Position numbers and translations under genes: made by a program. Below the pieces are notes generated by a model, which searched no databases, was not told where the DNA came from, and worked only from the letters and a program-made list of their open reading frames with translations. 40,471 nt of DNA, taken from positions 1 to 40,471 of IMG/VR virus record IMGVR_UViG_3300047457_000379. One strand, given 5' to 3'. This document shows positions 30,164-38,964 of this stretch, one piece after another; position 1 is the stretch's first letter; every line of letters starts with the position of its first letter. Source of the DNA: a virus.

Positions 30164-31408
30164 ATGGGTATCAACGCAATTCCTAAACCTCACTATGTAA
30201 CCGATGACCTACATAGCGAACTATCCCCATCTGGCGCTAAGCGTTGGATTACCTGTCCTGCTTCCATTAACTTCTTACGTAACATTAAGAAAGTACCTCA
30301 GAAATCTAGTATCCATGCTGAGGAAGGTACTGCAGCGCATGAACTTGCGGCTTTTTGTTTAGAAAATGAAGTTAAACCAGAATCTTGTATTGGCAAAGTA
30401 TTTAACAAGTTTAAAGTAGACGCAGAGATGGCTAGACAAGTAGCCAAATATGTGGATTACGTAGAAGGCGCAGTGACTTGGGATGCGGCACTCTGGGTTG
30501 AAAATCGCCTATCTTTGGAAACCATAGAAGAGAATATGTTCGGTACTGCGGATGCCATCATCGTATCCGAAGATGGGATTGAAGTAGTAGACCTTAAGTA
30601 TGGTAAAGGCGTTGTAGTAGAAGTAGAGGATAATCCTCAGTTATCACTCTATGCAATTGGAGTATTGGTCCATTTAGCCAAGAATGGACTTAGATTTGGC
30701 GATGACACTGAAGTTAAATTGACTATTGCCCAACCGCGTGCAGCACATGCAGATGGCCCCATTAGATCTACTACTCTTACCGTGGCTCAATTAAAAGACT
30801 TTAAAGAGCAAGTTAAAAAGGCAATTGAAATCTCCAAGTTGCCCACTGCTCCATTCGGTCCTGGTACTGACCAATGTAGGTGGTGTGATGGCGCTCCTAC
30901 TTGTAAGGCTTTTGCCGAGCATAATCTTAGAGTTGCCCAACTTGAATTTGCGGATATGCTCAAGACTCCTTTGGAAGTAAAGCAAAAGCTTCCAAATGTA
31001 GAGGAACTTACTGAAGAAGAATTGTCTAAGATTATGACGCATTCTAAGACAATTGAGAATTGGCTTAATGCAGTAGGAGAAAGGGCGATCAAGTTAGCCA
31101 AATCAGGTACTGAAATTCCTAGATGGAAACTTGTGTATGGCCGTTCAAATAGAGCTTGGTCTTCTGAGTCTAAAGTAGTGGCCGCATTAGAAGAGTATGG
31201 CACAGATCTTAATAGACTCTATGAGAAGAAATTCTTGTCTCCTTCCAAAGCAGAGAAAGAATTGACTAATGCAGAATGGGAACATGTAAAAGATTTCATA
31301 TTTAAACCAACAGGAAAGATTACTCTGGCTCCTGAAACTGACGGTAGACCTGCCGTAGATGCGAATAAGGCAGCAGCGGATGACTGGGAGGGTGAGGATG
31401 TAGAATGA
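30164..31408 (+). CDS. DUF2800 PD-(D/E)XK nuclease, RecB/Cas4-like
   Basis: A 414-residue nuclease. SPSGAKRWITCPASINFL is the family's opening with the first Cys; GTAAHELAAF is the conserved helix; GTADAIIVSEDGIEVVDLKY supplies the PD-(D/E)xK core (Asp, then D-x-K), followed by NPQLSLYAIG (QxxxY). CRWCDGAPTCKAF gives three more Cys, so an iron-sulphur cluster like that in Cas4 or AddB is likely. It probably acts as an exonuclease in recombination or DNA processing. AAAGGAG precedes the ATG. The GIY-YIG gene overlaps its stop by four bases. Confidence 0.88.
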   Translation: MGINAIPKPHYVTDDLHSELSPSGAKRWITCPASINFLRNIKKVPQKSSIHAEEGTAAHELAAFCLENEVKPESCIGKVFNKFKVDAEMARQVAKYVDYVEGAVTWDAALWVENRLSLETIEENMFGTADAIIVSEDGIEVVDLKYGKGVVVEVEDNPQLSLYAIGVLVHLAKNGLRFGDDTEVKLTIAQPRAAHADGPIRSTTLTVAQLKDFKEQVKKAIEISKLPTAPFGPGTDQCRWCDGAPTCKAFAEHNLRVAQLEFADMLKTPLEVKQKLPNVEELTEEELSKIMTHSKTIENWLNAVGERAIKLAKSGTEIPRWKLVYGRSNRAWSSESKVVAALEEYGTDLNRLYEKKFLSPSKAEKELTNAEWEHVKDFIFKPTGKITLAPETDGRPAVDANKAAADDWEGEDVE

Positions 31409-31725
31409 AGATCTATTATATCTATGTATTGAAAACCACAGAGTGTAATAAGGTTTATGTCGGCATTACTACAGATCCTAAACGTAGAGAGCGCCAACAT
31501 AAGAACGTAGAAGGCAAGATGTGGAAACAATTAACCAAATGTGGAAGAGCTGTAAAACGTTATGGAGCAAGTACTTTTACTTTGGTTGTGAAAGACCAAG
31601 CGACTACCAAAAAAGAAGCCGCAAGACTAGAAAAGGTCTGGATCGAAAGATTCGGACCTAAGCGTTTATGGAACTCTTCTCGTGGTGGCGAATATAAACC
31701 TGATTTGGAGACTACAGATGACTGA
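31405..31725 (+). CDS. GIY-YIG endonuclease
   Basis: A 106-residue protein that is almost only the catalytic GIY-YIG domain: IYYIYVLK and KVYVGIT are the two signature strands, TDPKRRERQH carries the catalytic Arg, and EKVWIERFGP the metal-binding Glu, then LWNSSRGGE the conserved Asn. No DNA-binding extension follows. It is coupled to its neighbours by overlaps on both sides, so it looks like an established member of the operon rather than a recent homing insertion. Confidence 0.88.
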   Translation: MKIYYIYVLKTTECNKVYVGITTDPKRRERQHKNVEGKMWKQLTKCGRAVKRYGASTFTLVVKDQATTKKEAARLEKVWIERFGPKRLWNSSRGGEYKPDLETTDD

Positions 31726-31879
31726 AGAACAACTGCGCACTTTAATGGATTGGATAGATGCCAAAATAGATGTAAAGATTGAAGACGCCCTTCATAGAGA
31801 TAGTTTAACTGAATCAATTGTAGAATCACATTGTAGAGACGCGCTCCATAGAGCATTTGGTATAGATTGGAGTAGGTGA
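31718..31879 (+). CDS. Small helical hypothetical protein
   Basis: A 53-residue acidic, helical protein (LRTLMDWIDAKIDVKIEDAL, ends AFGIDWSR). I start it at ATG 31718, eight bases inside the GIY-YIG gene; it ends by TGATG overlap with the VRR-NUC gene. The tight coupling supports it. It may be a partner or inhibitor of one of the two nucleases that flank it, by position only. Confidence 0.6.
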   Translation: MTEEQLRTLMDWIDAKIDVKIEDALHRDSLTESIVESHCRDALHRAFGIDWSR

Positions 31880-32178
31880 TGAGACCTGAAGAAAGAGTTG
31901 AACTAGAATTTGTAGCGAGATGCAAAAAAGAATTTGGAATTGACGCCTATAAGTTTGAAATCAGAGGCAAGAAAGGCCCACCAGATAGAATCCTCTTTAT
32001 GCCTCGTGCTACTACAATTTTGATCGAATTTAAGAGACCTGATGGCGGTGAATTATCTGAACACCAAATAAAATTCATTGGTAACCTCACTAATCTTGGA
32101 TTCAAGGTGTTGGTTACTGACTCAGTAGAAGAAGCTATGAACTTTGTTAAGGAGAATCTTTATGACAACAATGACTGA
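31879..32178 (+). CDS. VRR-NUC nuclease
   Basis: A 99-residue stand-alone VRR-NUC domain (PF08774-type). The metal and catalytic residues appear as KFEIRGKKGPPDRILFMPRA (Asp of PDR) and TILIEFKRPDGG (E-F-K), followed by LSEHQIKFIGNL (Q). Such small phage enzymes can cut DNA junctions or nick structured DNA. AGGTG precedes ATG 31879. The ligase begins inside its end. Confidence 0.88.
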   Translation: MRPEERVELEFVARCKKEFGIDAYKFEIRGKKGPPDRILFMPRATTILIEFKRPDGGELSEHQIKFIGNLTNLGFKVLVTDSVEEAMNFVKENLYDNND

Positions 32179-33202
32179 CCCTATTTCTTTGTTTGGTAAT
32201 GGCGCTGGCGGTCTGGTAAAGGAATGGCGCATTTGGGCCGTGGAAAATAAAATCTACATTGAGGCCAATGGAATACTTTATAAAGAAACTATAGAAGAAG
32301 GCAAAGCTGGGCGCAGTATTGCTGAGCAAGTCGAATTGCGCATCAATGCTCGAGTTCGTGGTAAACTTGACTCTGGTTTCAAAAGATCAAGAGAAGAACT
32401 CGGTAGTACCAATACTAATCAACTTGGTTTGGCAATGCCTATGTTGGCTACACCAATGGCAAATGTGACTTTTGATAAGAACAATTCGTATATTCAACCA
32501 AAGTTAGACGGCCATCGCTGTTTGGTTAATGAAGATGGAGCTTACTCACGTAGGGGTAAAGTGATTAACACTATCCCTGAGATCCTTAAAAGTCTCAATA
32601 TACCCATGGATATTACCCTGGATGGCGAACTCTACTGCCACGGTGTACCTCTACAGACTATTTCTTCATGGGCTAAGAAGCGCCAAAAGGAAACTCTTAA
32701 CCTCAAATTTTGTGTTTACGATGCGATCATTCCTGGTCTTACATTCGAAGAGCGCAATAAAGTCCTAAGAGAAATTGTAAAGGAAAATGAATTTGTACAG
32801 TTAGTAGATACTGTCAAGTATGATCCTACAGTTTCAGTAGAAGATCATTGGTATAATTACCGTACTCAAGGATATGAAGGAGCTATTGTCAGACCTGCTG
32901 ACGGATTATATGAGATTGGCCTTAGAAGTAAGAAACTTATCAAGGTTAAAATGCGCCATGAAACTGAATTCAAGTGCGTAGATGTAGAAGCTTCAAGAGA
33001 TGGATATGGAATCCTCATTTTGGAGACCAAAGAAGGAAAGCAATTTAAGACATTTGCACCCGGTACTTACAGCGACAAAGAACGTGCTTTAGTATATAAA
33101 GAAAGAATCATTGGTAAGTATGTAACTTGTGAATATGCGGATCTTACCAAAGAAGGAATACCATTCCATTGCGTAGCAATTCGGTGGCGCTATGACATCT
33201 AA
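32162..33202 (+). CDS. ATP-dependent DNA ligase
   Basis: A 346-residue ligase. The adenylated Lys is in QPKLDGHR (motif I, near residue 113), followed by YSRRGKVINTIP, LDGELYCHG (motif III), GYEGAIVR (motif IV) and KLIKVKMR (motif V), then an OB-fold segment to the C-terminus. About 100 residues before motif I are specific to this group. AAGGAGA lies 6 nt upstream of ATG 32162. It seals nicks in replication and may repair cuts left by the three nucleases upstream. It is the last gene of the rightward arm. Confidence 0.92.
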   Translation: MTTMTDPISLFGNGAGGLVKEWRIWAVENKIYIEANGILYKETIEEGKAGRSIAEQVELRINARVRGKLDSGFKRSREELGSTNTNQLGLAMPMLATPMANVTFDKNNSYIQPKLDGHRCLVNEDGAYSRRGKVINTIPEILKSLNIPMDITLDGELYCHGVPLQTISSWAKKRQKETLNLKFCVYDAIIPGLTFEERNKVLREIVKENEFVQLVDTVKYDPTVSVEDHWYNYRTQGYEGAIVRPADGLYEIGLRSKKLIKVKMRHETEFKCVDVEASRDGYGILILETKEGKQFKTFAPGTYSDKERALVYKERIIGKYVTCEYADLTKEGIPFHCVAIRWRYDI

Positions 33203-33213
33203 TTGAAATAAAA

Positions 33214-33248
33214 AGAGGGGACTGAGGGAGTATGACCCAGTCCCCTTT
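33214..33248. terminator. Convergent bidirectional terminator
   Basis: GGGGACTG (33217-33224) pairs with CAGTCCCC (33238-33245), with A/T and G/T pairs extending the stem on the outside; A runs to the left and T run to the right make it work on both strands. It separates the ends of the rightward arm (33202) and the leftward late operon (33266). Confidence 0.9.
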
Positions 33249-33265
33249 AAAGTGCCCGCTATAGG

Positions 33266-33673
33266 CTACCGACCAAACAAATATTCTAACAGTCCTTTTG
33301 GATTATCAATTCCCCAATCAGAATAATCTCCAATTTCTCGTTTTCTTTTTGGCGTAGGCCCTTGTAAGAATGGCAAGTCATAAGCAACCGCCTCTCCATT
33401 AGGTTTCCTTAGCACCCAAGAACTATCTCCACCTTCCCAATTAGGATCATTATCCTTCTTGGAATATTGCGATTGAGCAGAGAAACTAGGATGATTAGGT
33501 AACTTCCACTTGTCAGTAAAGTGAACTCTATTATCATTTGGGTCCAAAGCAATTGTAGCCGCAGGATCCGCATTTAAATAGCCAGATGTAAATCCTCTCA
33601 TGTCATAGTCATTTGATTGCGGAAACTTCTTATATCGCATTATCATGTCAACTAGACTTGAATAATCTTCCAT
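33266..33673 (-). CDS. Conserved virion-block protein
   Basis: A 135-residue protein, last in the leftward late operon. It contains YDMRGF and later HFTDKWKLPNHPSFSAQSQYS, a motif found in many phages either alone or inside large virion proteins, and ends with GLLEYLFGR. It is probably a minor or ejected virion component. No enzymatic motif is visible. Confidence 0.65.
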   Translation of the reverse strand: MEDYSSLVDMIMRYKKFPQSNDYDMRGFTSGYLNADPAATIALDPNDNRVHFTDKWKLPNHPSFSAQSQYSKKDNDPNWEGGDSSWVLRKPNGEAVAYDLPFLQGPTPKRKREIGDYSDWGIDNPKGLLEYLFGR

Positions 33674-33676
33674 AAA

Positions 33677-34972
33677 TCACCAATCAATAGACATTTCAAT
33701 TAACTTGTCAATCATATCTCTGTACTTGTCCTTTGGCATCGAATTACCAGGTCCATATATCTGATTAAATGATCTAGTTCTAGGATCCCATTCGGCGGTG
33801 ATCTTTGGTGTACCTTCTGGGTTGCGCAATGAGAAGATTCTTGACTCACCTTTTTCTACTTTACTACAATACCCACCAACACAATTAGACATCTTCTTAC
33901 CTTCGAATCCTAACTGTTCTGGGTTTTTAAGTTCTTCCCATCTATGGCCAGATTCAAAAGTATGAACTACGTCTTCTGGAGGAACTTTAGCACCTTCTTG
34001 AAGAACGTCATCTTGATGTTGTTGAATAAAGTCTATCAATCCAGAAAGAGAAATCCTATTGTCTGCCAAAGAAGAAGGAGTTATTCTTCCTTTATTTAAA
34101 GCGTGTAATAGAGCAGGTTCTCCTTTGTTTTCAAACATTGGAACTTCACTTTTGTACAAGTCCAACCCAACTGGATCGTAATCTCCTAACTTATCAAAGA
34201 ATGCCTTTTCTTTATCACTAAGTGCCTCTGCGTAATCTGGAAATTTATAAAGAAGATCTCCTTTTCCTGCAAACTTTCCTAAATCTCCATTTCCTCTCAT
34301 TGGTGGAGCCAAAAGAAATGCGTCATAAAGATCGCCGATCATTTTGGCATCGCCAACACCTTCCATCGGGGGTAAGTCTACATTTTCTCTCCAATCTGCT
34401 AATTGTCTAGTCCAATGTGGAAGTCTATCATATTGACCTGAATATCCACCAAGTGTATCTAATTTGGCGGCAAAATCGCCTCTATCTCTGATAAGATCTC
34501 CAATTTCATTTGCGCCACCAAAGACATCATCCATATTCTCTGCGTTAATCTTTCCTTCTTCAATTAACTTATAGAAAGGATCTGTCTCTGAACCAGCGCT
34601 TTTAGCCCACTTTTGATGAAGTGTATTAATTGCATTTTGAACCAACTCTTCATTGCGTGAATTAGTTTGATTATTCCAAGAATCATATGCGTACTTTGGT
34701 ACAATAGACTCAGAGGACTTACGAATAACTCCACCAAGAGCAGGAACCAAAGGAAGAGTACCGACTGCATTCAGTGCTGCCTCTCCATAGTTGCCTTTCT
34801 TCAAAGCTTCCCAAGCGTCATAACCTGAAATAACATCACTGGGACCTGGTACCCACTCTCCTCCTGCTCGGAGGCGCTGACCGACAGTGCGCCGGTCAGG
34901 TTCTCCAGTCATGAGATTAGTGGTGTTTACCTCTTGGTCCATCATCTTTTTAATGTAGTCCAAGAATCCCAT
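33677..34972 (-). CDS. PcfJ-like domain protein of internal virion block
   Basis: A 431-residue protein. Residues 1-70 look like a short anchoring region; the middle is helical; the C-terminal third has the PcfJ-like signature KMSNCVGGYCSKVEKGESRI followed by FSLRNPEGTPKITAEWDPR. Related domains occur in conjugation PcfJ proteins and in large polyvalent phage proteins, with no firm biochemical activity. AGGAGA precedes the ATG, one base after the previous stop. Its place among the ejected proteins suggests that it may enter the cell with the DNA; that is inference. Confidence 0.7.
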   Translation of the reverse strand: MGFLDYIKKMMDQEVNTTNLMTGEPDRRTVGQRLRAGGEWVPGPSDVISGYDAWEALKKGNYGEAALNAVGTLPLVPALGGVIRKSSESIVPKYAYDSWNNQTNSRNEELVQNAINTLHQKWAKSAGSETDPFYKLIEEGKINAENMDDVFGGANEIGDLIRDRGDFAAKLDTLGGYSGQYDRLPHWTRQLADWRENVDLPPMEGVGDAKMIGDLYDAFLLAPPMRGNGDLGKFAGKGDLLYKFPDYAEALSDKEKAFFDKLGDYDPVGLDLYKSEVPMFENKGEPALLHALNKGRITPSSLADNRISLSGLIDFIQQHQDDVLQEGAKVPPEDVVHTFESGHRWEELKNPEQLGFEGKKMSNCVGGYCSKVEKGESRIFSLRNPEGTPKITAEWDPRTRSFNQIYGPGNSMPKDKYRDMIDKLIEMSIDW

Positions 34973-34973
34973 T

Positions 34974-37046
34974 TTAGTCTCCTAAGATATTTTCAAATGA
35001 AACGCCAAACTTACGAAGTCTATCTTCCACTTCTTTCTCTTTGGCATTAAACTCTTGATATTTATTGTAGGCTTCTTCCGCTATCTTCGGATACATCTGA
35101 GTTGCCTGTTGGTAAGAACGAGTATAGATTGGCAAGTTAGCCATACCTTTACCGGTGAAACCAAGTAGACCATACTGAGCAGGATAACCTCTTGAATAGA
35201 GGTCCATATATGCTGAACGCAGTCCAGGAACCCAAGCAGCAGGCGATGTACCGACGAATCTTTGGAAGGTAGACTTCGCTTGAGGGTTCTTCAAGAACTC
35301 TCCTGATTCGTTGAACAAACCACCTGATGCAGTATTCTTGGCGATCTCATTGAACTTAGTAGCCTTATAAAGTTCACTCATTCTTGGCCCGGCGTTCTCC
35401 ATCAGATAACGCTTAGGGTTATCACTCATGAAATGCTTACCAAGTTTGTCAAGGTCTACCATGTTACGGGCATTCATACCCTCTTCCATGATAAGATTAC
35501 TCAATGCCCAACGTTCATTGAGGTCTTTCCACTGAGCGGCCGCAGCTTCTCCACCAAAGTCAATTGCACCTCTGGTAACGCCATTATCAAGCGTCTTAAG
35601 AAGTGGTTCCAAGTTCTGTGCCATCAGAGAATTCTTTTGGTCATATGCTTGGTCAAGTGCGCTCTTAATAGAGGATCTCAACTGTTGAAATGCTCTTGGA
35701 TCACCAGTTCCTTTTTGCATCTTACCAGTCATTGGGTCTCTAACTGGCAATTGATTTGCTCTGAACTTATCAATTGAGTTAATGTACTGAGATACAGTGT
35801 CGATTACCTTCTTGTCTTCTTTAATGCCAGGATCCAAAGTAGAGACATTCTGTTTTAATGCATCAAGATCACTTGGTTCGATGCGTACTTTAGTCTTGGC
35901 AAGCATGTCTTCATACTCTTTACCAAGAGAATCCATATGCGTACGTAACGCTTCTGGAGATACTTCCTTCAACTTACCAAGTTCAGACTTGGGGAACCCT
36001 AATTGATCATATACAAGGCGATTTGTAATGTACTCATTACCTCGATCAAGTTGGTTAACCAAGTCAGTCCATGACTCGGCACCTCTAAGTTGGTTCTCAA
36101 ACATCTGCATACCACGATGTCCGGTCTCCATTCCTGGAAGCAGTCTATAACCCTGTTGTTTTGCCCAATCTACAAGACCTTTTTCCATTTCATTGTAGAA
36201 ACTAGGCATACGGTGGAACATTGGTTTTAGCAACTCACCACTAGTAGAACCAAGAGCAGAGGCAAGAGCGCCTTCTTCCATATCTTGGTTATACTGCAAC
36301 CCACTTTCAAGAGCACCAAGTGCAGTGTTACCAAGGATACTGGATGGAACTCCCTTCAACCATGGGTTAACCATAGGAACTTGCTTCTTGAATCGTGCAA
36401 CTTCACTGGCGATCGGTTGAGTAATTTCTCTTTGGATATATTGACCAGGTTTACCTGCAATACCAGGTAATTCCGCCGCCAACTGAACAAGAGTCTTACT
36501 ACCTTCGCCTACTTTGGTTGCGCCAGATCTAAGAAGGTCAGTAACCACATCTAATCCTTTAGACGCGCCTCTAACGAACTTAGGTCCAAGTAGAGCACTG
36601 TCTACCATATATGGAAGCATTCCACCTGCGCCACGTACATACCAAGGTACAGCCTCTTCAAAGGGCTTTCTACCTTCTTCAAGTGCTGCCTGTTCTGACT
36701 CTCTGTCGCGCATTCTAGCAACAGCTTCATCCCACATGTCTTCATTGCCAATTAGATTGCCAACCATACCTTGTGCAATGTCGCCTACATCCTGAGTTCC
36801 TGCCCACAATTGAGACATTTCATTTTTGGCTGCGGTACCAAGTTTATCCATAAGAGACATATTCTGAGCTTTCTGCTTCATTTCAGCATAGATCTCAGCG
36901 GCAGTCTTGCGCTTTCTTTCTTGGTGACCTGCCATCTGAGCAGCGTACTGTTCAGGTGACATACTAGGATATGGAGAATAACCACCCGTTGCACGAGCAG
37001 TTCTTTCCAATTCATCTAACCCTAAGATATCCTCAAAAGTTGGCAT
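34974..37046 (-). CDS. Large internal virion protein
   Basis: A 690-residue, mostly helical protein, with Gly-rich hydrophobic segments (AVPWYVRGAGGMLPYMVDSA), many amphipathic helices and a charged C-terminus (KEKEVEDRLRKFGVSFENIL). Size, composition and the position after a lysozyme-domain gene match the large ejected proteins of podoviruses (T7 gp15/gp16-like or P22 gp16/gp20-like), which form the channel for DNA across the envelope. Its start at 37046 overlaps the previous stop by one base. Confidence 0.72.
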   Translation of the reverse strand: MPTFEDILGLDELERTARATGGYSPYPSMSPEQYAAQMAGHQERKRKTAAEIYAEMKQKAQNMSLMDKLGTAAKNEMSQLWAGTQDVGDIAQGMVGNLIGNEDMWDEAVARMRDRESEQAALEEGRKPFEEAVPWYVRGAGGMLPYMVDSALLGPKFVRGASKGLDVVTDLLRSGATKVGEGSKTLVQLAAELPGIAGKPGQYIQREITQPIASEVARFKKQVPMVNPWLKGVPSSILGNTALGALESGLQYNQDMEEGALASALGSTSGELLKPMFHRMPSFYNEMEKGLVDWAKQQGYRLLPGMETGHRGMQMFENQLRGAESWTDLVNQLDRGNEYITNRLVYDQLGFPKSELGKLKEVSPEALRTHMDSLGKEYEDMLAKTKVRIEPSDLDALKQNVSTLDPGIKEDKKVIDTVSQYINSIDKFRANQLPVRDPMTGKMQKGTGDPRAFQQLRSSIKSALDQAYDQKNSLMAQNLEPLLKTLDNGVTRGAIDFGGEAAAAQWKDLNERWALSNLIMEEGMNARNMVDLDKLGKHFMSDNPKRYLMENAGPRMSELYKATKFNEIAKNTASGGLFNESGEFLKNPQAKSTFQRFVGTSPAAWVPGLRSAYMDLYSRGYPAQYGLLGFTGKGMANLPIYTRSYQQATQMYPKIAEEAYNKYQEFNAKEKEVEDRLRKFGVSFENILGD

Positions 37047-38245
37047 TATTTACCTCCCGTAAGCATTTTATAATTTTCTTCTGCTTTACGATCTTCATCC
37101 GGAGTTAGGGTTCTACCTAATTTCTCGACAGCCATAGCCTTAACTTGTTCCAAAGTAGGCGTTCCAGGAGACTGTGTATTACCAAGAGCATCTGTTACAA
37201 TTTTACCCGGTTGCTGACTCAAACCTTGTAACTTGAGTTCGTCTGCCTGTTGCATTCCTTTCCAAGCAGCAGCACGTTGATCTGCAGGCAAAGTAGAGAT
37301 TGCTTCGACGGACTTAATACGATCCTTTCTCATTTGGCGTTTCATTTCCAAAATCTGAGGAGGATCATTAGGTGCAGCGAAGTAGATACTCAGATCTCGA
37401 GCAAACTCCGTTTCTGGAACTTCAGCACCTGACAGAATTGCCCTATTCGCTTGAACCCATTCTTTGGCAATCGTACCATAAGCTTTAGAAGCCTGTGATT
37501 GGAGACCTGCGGCCGCCTTACCAAAGAGAGAGTCATCTTGAGAAGCGACTGCCCTAAGCATTGCATCGCCGAACTCTGCAGGGTTATAACCAGGATTATC
37601 TCTTTCGAAGATATCAAGTCTCTTAAGAGAATTGCTCATCGTGGTTAAGTTCTGAGCGTTATTGGTTTCTCTTTCGTTGGAAGCAGGCGGTGCCTTGATC
37701 TCACCATTCTTATCCATATAGTATGGAGTATTGGTGTTCATACCGGCTGCCTGCTTTTCAGCGGGAGTCAACCAACGAACTCGTTCTGGACCGCCATTAT
37801 TGATCTGTACAAGTGGTTGCTTAAGATCCTTAACAAACTGTACAAAGTCTTGACCATAGGCAGGGTCTTTAGAGAGAAGATACTTCTTTTGGTCTTCTCC
37901 CCATTGAGCATTCTGCAGGTTCGTACTAGCGATATTCTTCATGATATCACTAGTCATACCGGCAGTAGTCGGGTTGTCAATAAAACGAGATACCATAGAC
38001 AAAGCAGAGGTCATCTCAGGTGAGAGTCTCTGACCTTGCGTTTGTTCTACATCGCCAAGGTATTGATTCCAAGCAGAAGCTACCTGAGCCTGTTCCTGAG
38101 CTTTGCGATAGGTCTCGCTATCTTTAAGCCACTTTTCAAGTTCAGCGCGGTAACGCATTTCTTCTGTATCACTACCACCTCGAGGTACTATGCCACTAAA
38201 TGACCCCATCAAGGCACTCATCATAGAAGGATTTCCACCTGGCAT
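37046..38245 (-). CDS. Internal virion protein
   Basis: A 399-residue protein with a Gly-Met-rich beginning and helical body (YRAELEKWLKDSETYRKAQE; LEMKRQMRKDRIKSVEAIST) and a C-terminal segment LEQVKAMAVEKLGRTLTPDE shared by internal proteins of several podoviruses. It is joined by one-base overlaps at both ends to the lysozyme-domain and large internal genes. A structural or ejected role is inferred from place and composition. Confidence 0.68.
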   Translation of the reverse strand: MPGGNPSMMSALMGSFSGIVPRGGSDTEEMRYRAELEKWLKDSETYRKAQEQAQVASAWNQYLGDVEQTQGQRLSPEMTSALSMVSRFIDNPTTAGMTSDIMKNIASTNLQNAQWGEDQKKYLLSKDPAYGQDFVQFVKDLKQPLVQINNGGPERVRWLTPAEKQAAGMNTNTPYYMDKNGEIKAPPASNERETNNAQNLTTMSNSLKRLDIFERDNPGYNPAEFGDAMLRAVASQDDSLFGKAAAGLQSQASKAYGTIAKEWVQANRAILSGAEVPETEFARDLSIYFAAPNDPPQILEMKRQMRKDRIKSVEAISTLPADQRAAAWKGMQQADELKLQGLSQQPGKIVTDALGNTQSPGTPTLEQVKAMAVEKLGRTLTPDEDRKAEENYKMLTGGK

Positions 38246-38964
38246 TATTGTACCCTCTTACGTGAACGTTGGCCACCCATGGCACCAGCCAAAAGAAGAC
38301 CGATAAGTCCTTGCAGTCTGTCGTCAGAATAACCACTTACATCTTGGAATCCTGGGTTTGACATTCCCGCAAAACCTGCGTTCATAAACCCAGATGCATC
38401 TCCCATCGGTGCAGAACCTTTAGGTTGCATAGGTGCTTGTGGCGCCTGGCCAGATTCTTTTGGTTGTGCTCTAACTATCTGAGGAGTTGCAGGAGTTGCC
38501 CCACCAGGAGCAGTGGCGGGTTGAGCACTAGCATAAAGTTCTTCTGCTGCCTTTGAACGCAAATCATTATGCTCCATTCCTTTGGCCGGGCGTTGAGCAT
38601 ATTGACTAATCAATAACGCAGCTTCACTAGGAGATTTTGCTTGAGTAGCAACCCAATCATTAAATCCTTTTGGCATATGAACGCCTTGTTCCATCTCTTG
38701 TTGAGCGTAACCAAGGTTAGCTTCGTAACTATTTGGGTTAAGATTGTTTTGATTTGCATATTCAACAAATGCCTGACGCCGCGGTCCAGTCCACTGTCCC
38801 CAACCAAGTCCTTCTTGACCTGAAGTTGGGTTCTGTTCTTGCATCTGTTTAAAACCGCCAGTTTCTACATCCCAATTGCCTGCCCAACCAGCGGCCACCA
38901 TTGGGTTCATACCTTTCTTTACAAGGTCTTGCCAAATTCTGGCTTTGATAGATTGCTGTTCCAT
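38245..38964 (-). CDS. Virion protein with phage lysozyme domain
   Basis: A 239-residue protein. Residues about 5-130 match the tail lysozyme family (Phage_lysozyme2-like): MVAAGWAGNWDVETGGFKQM holds the catalytic Glu, followed by GLGWGQWTGPRRQAF. The rest is Pro/Ala/Gly-rich linker and a short C-terminal part. Such proteins open the peptidoglycan during DNA entry. There is no signal peptide, consistent with delivery from the virion. It follows the wrap-around protein gene by a one-base overlap. Confidence 0.82.
   Translation of the reverse strand: MEQQSIKARIWQDLVKKGMNPMVAAGWAGNWDVETGGFKQMQEQNPTSGQEGLGWGQWTGPRRQAFVEYANQNNLNPNSYEANLGYAQQEMEQGVHMPKGFNDWVATQAKSPSEAALLISQYAQRPAKGMEHNDLRSKAAEELYASAQPATAPGGATPATPQIVRAQPKESGQAPQAPMQPKGSAPMGDASGFMNAGFAGMSNPGFQDVSGYSDDRLQGLIGLLLAGAMGGQRSRKRVQ

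Noticed and set aside
31405-31725. Recent homing endonuclease insertion
   Set aside because: The GIY-YIG gene overlaps both neighbours in a coupled way and shows no intron or disrupted gene around it.
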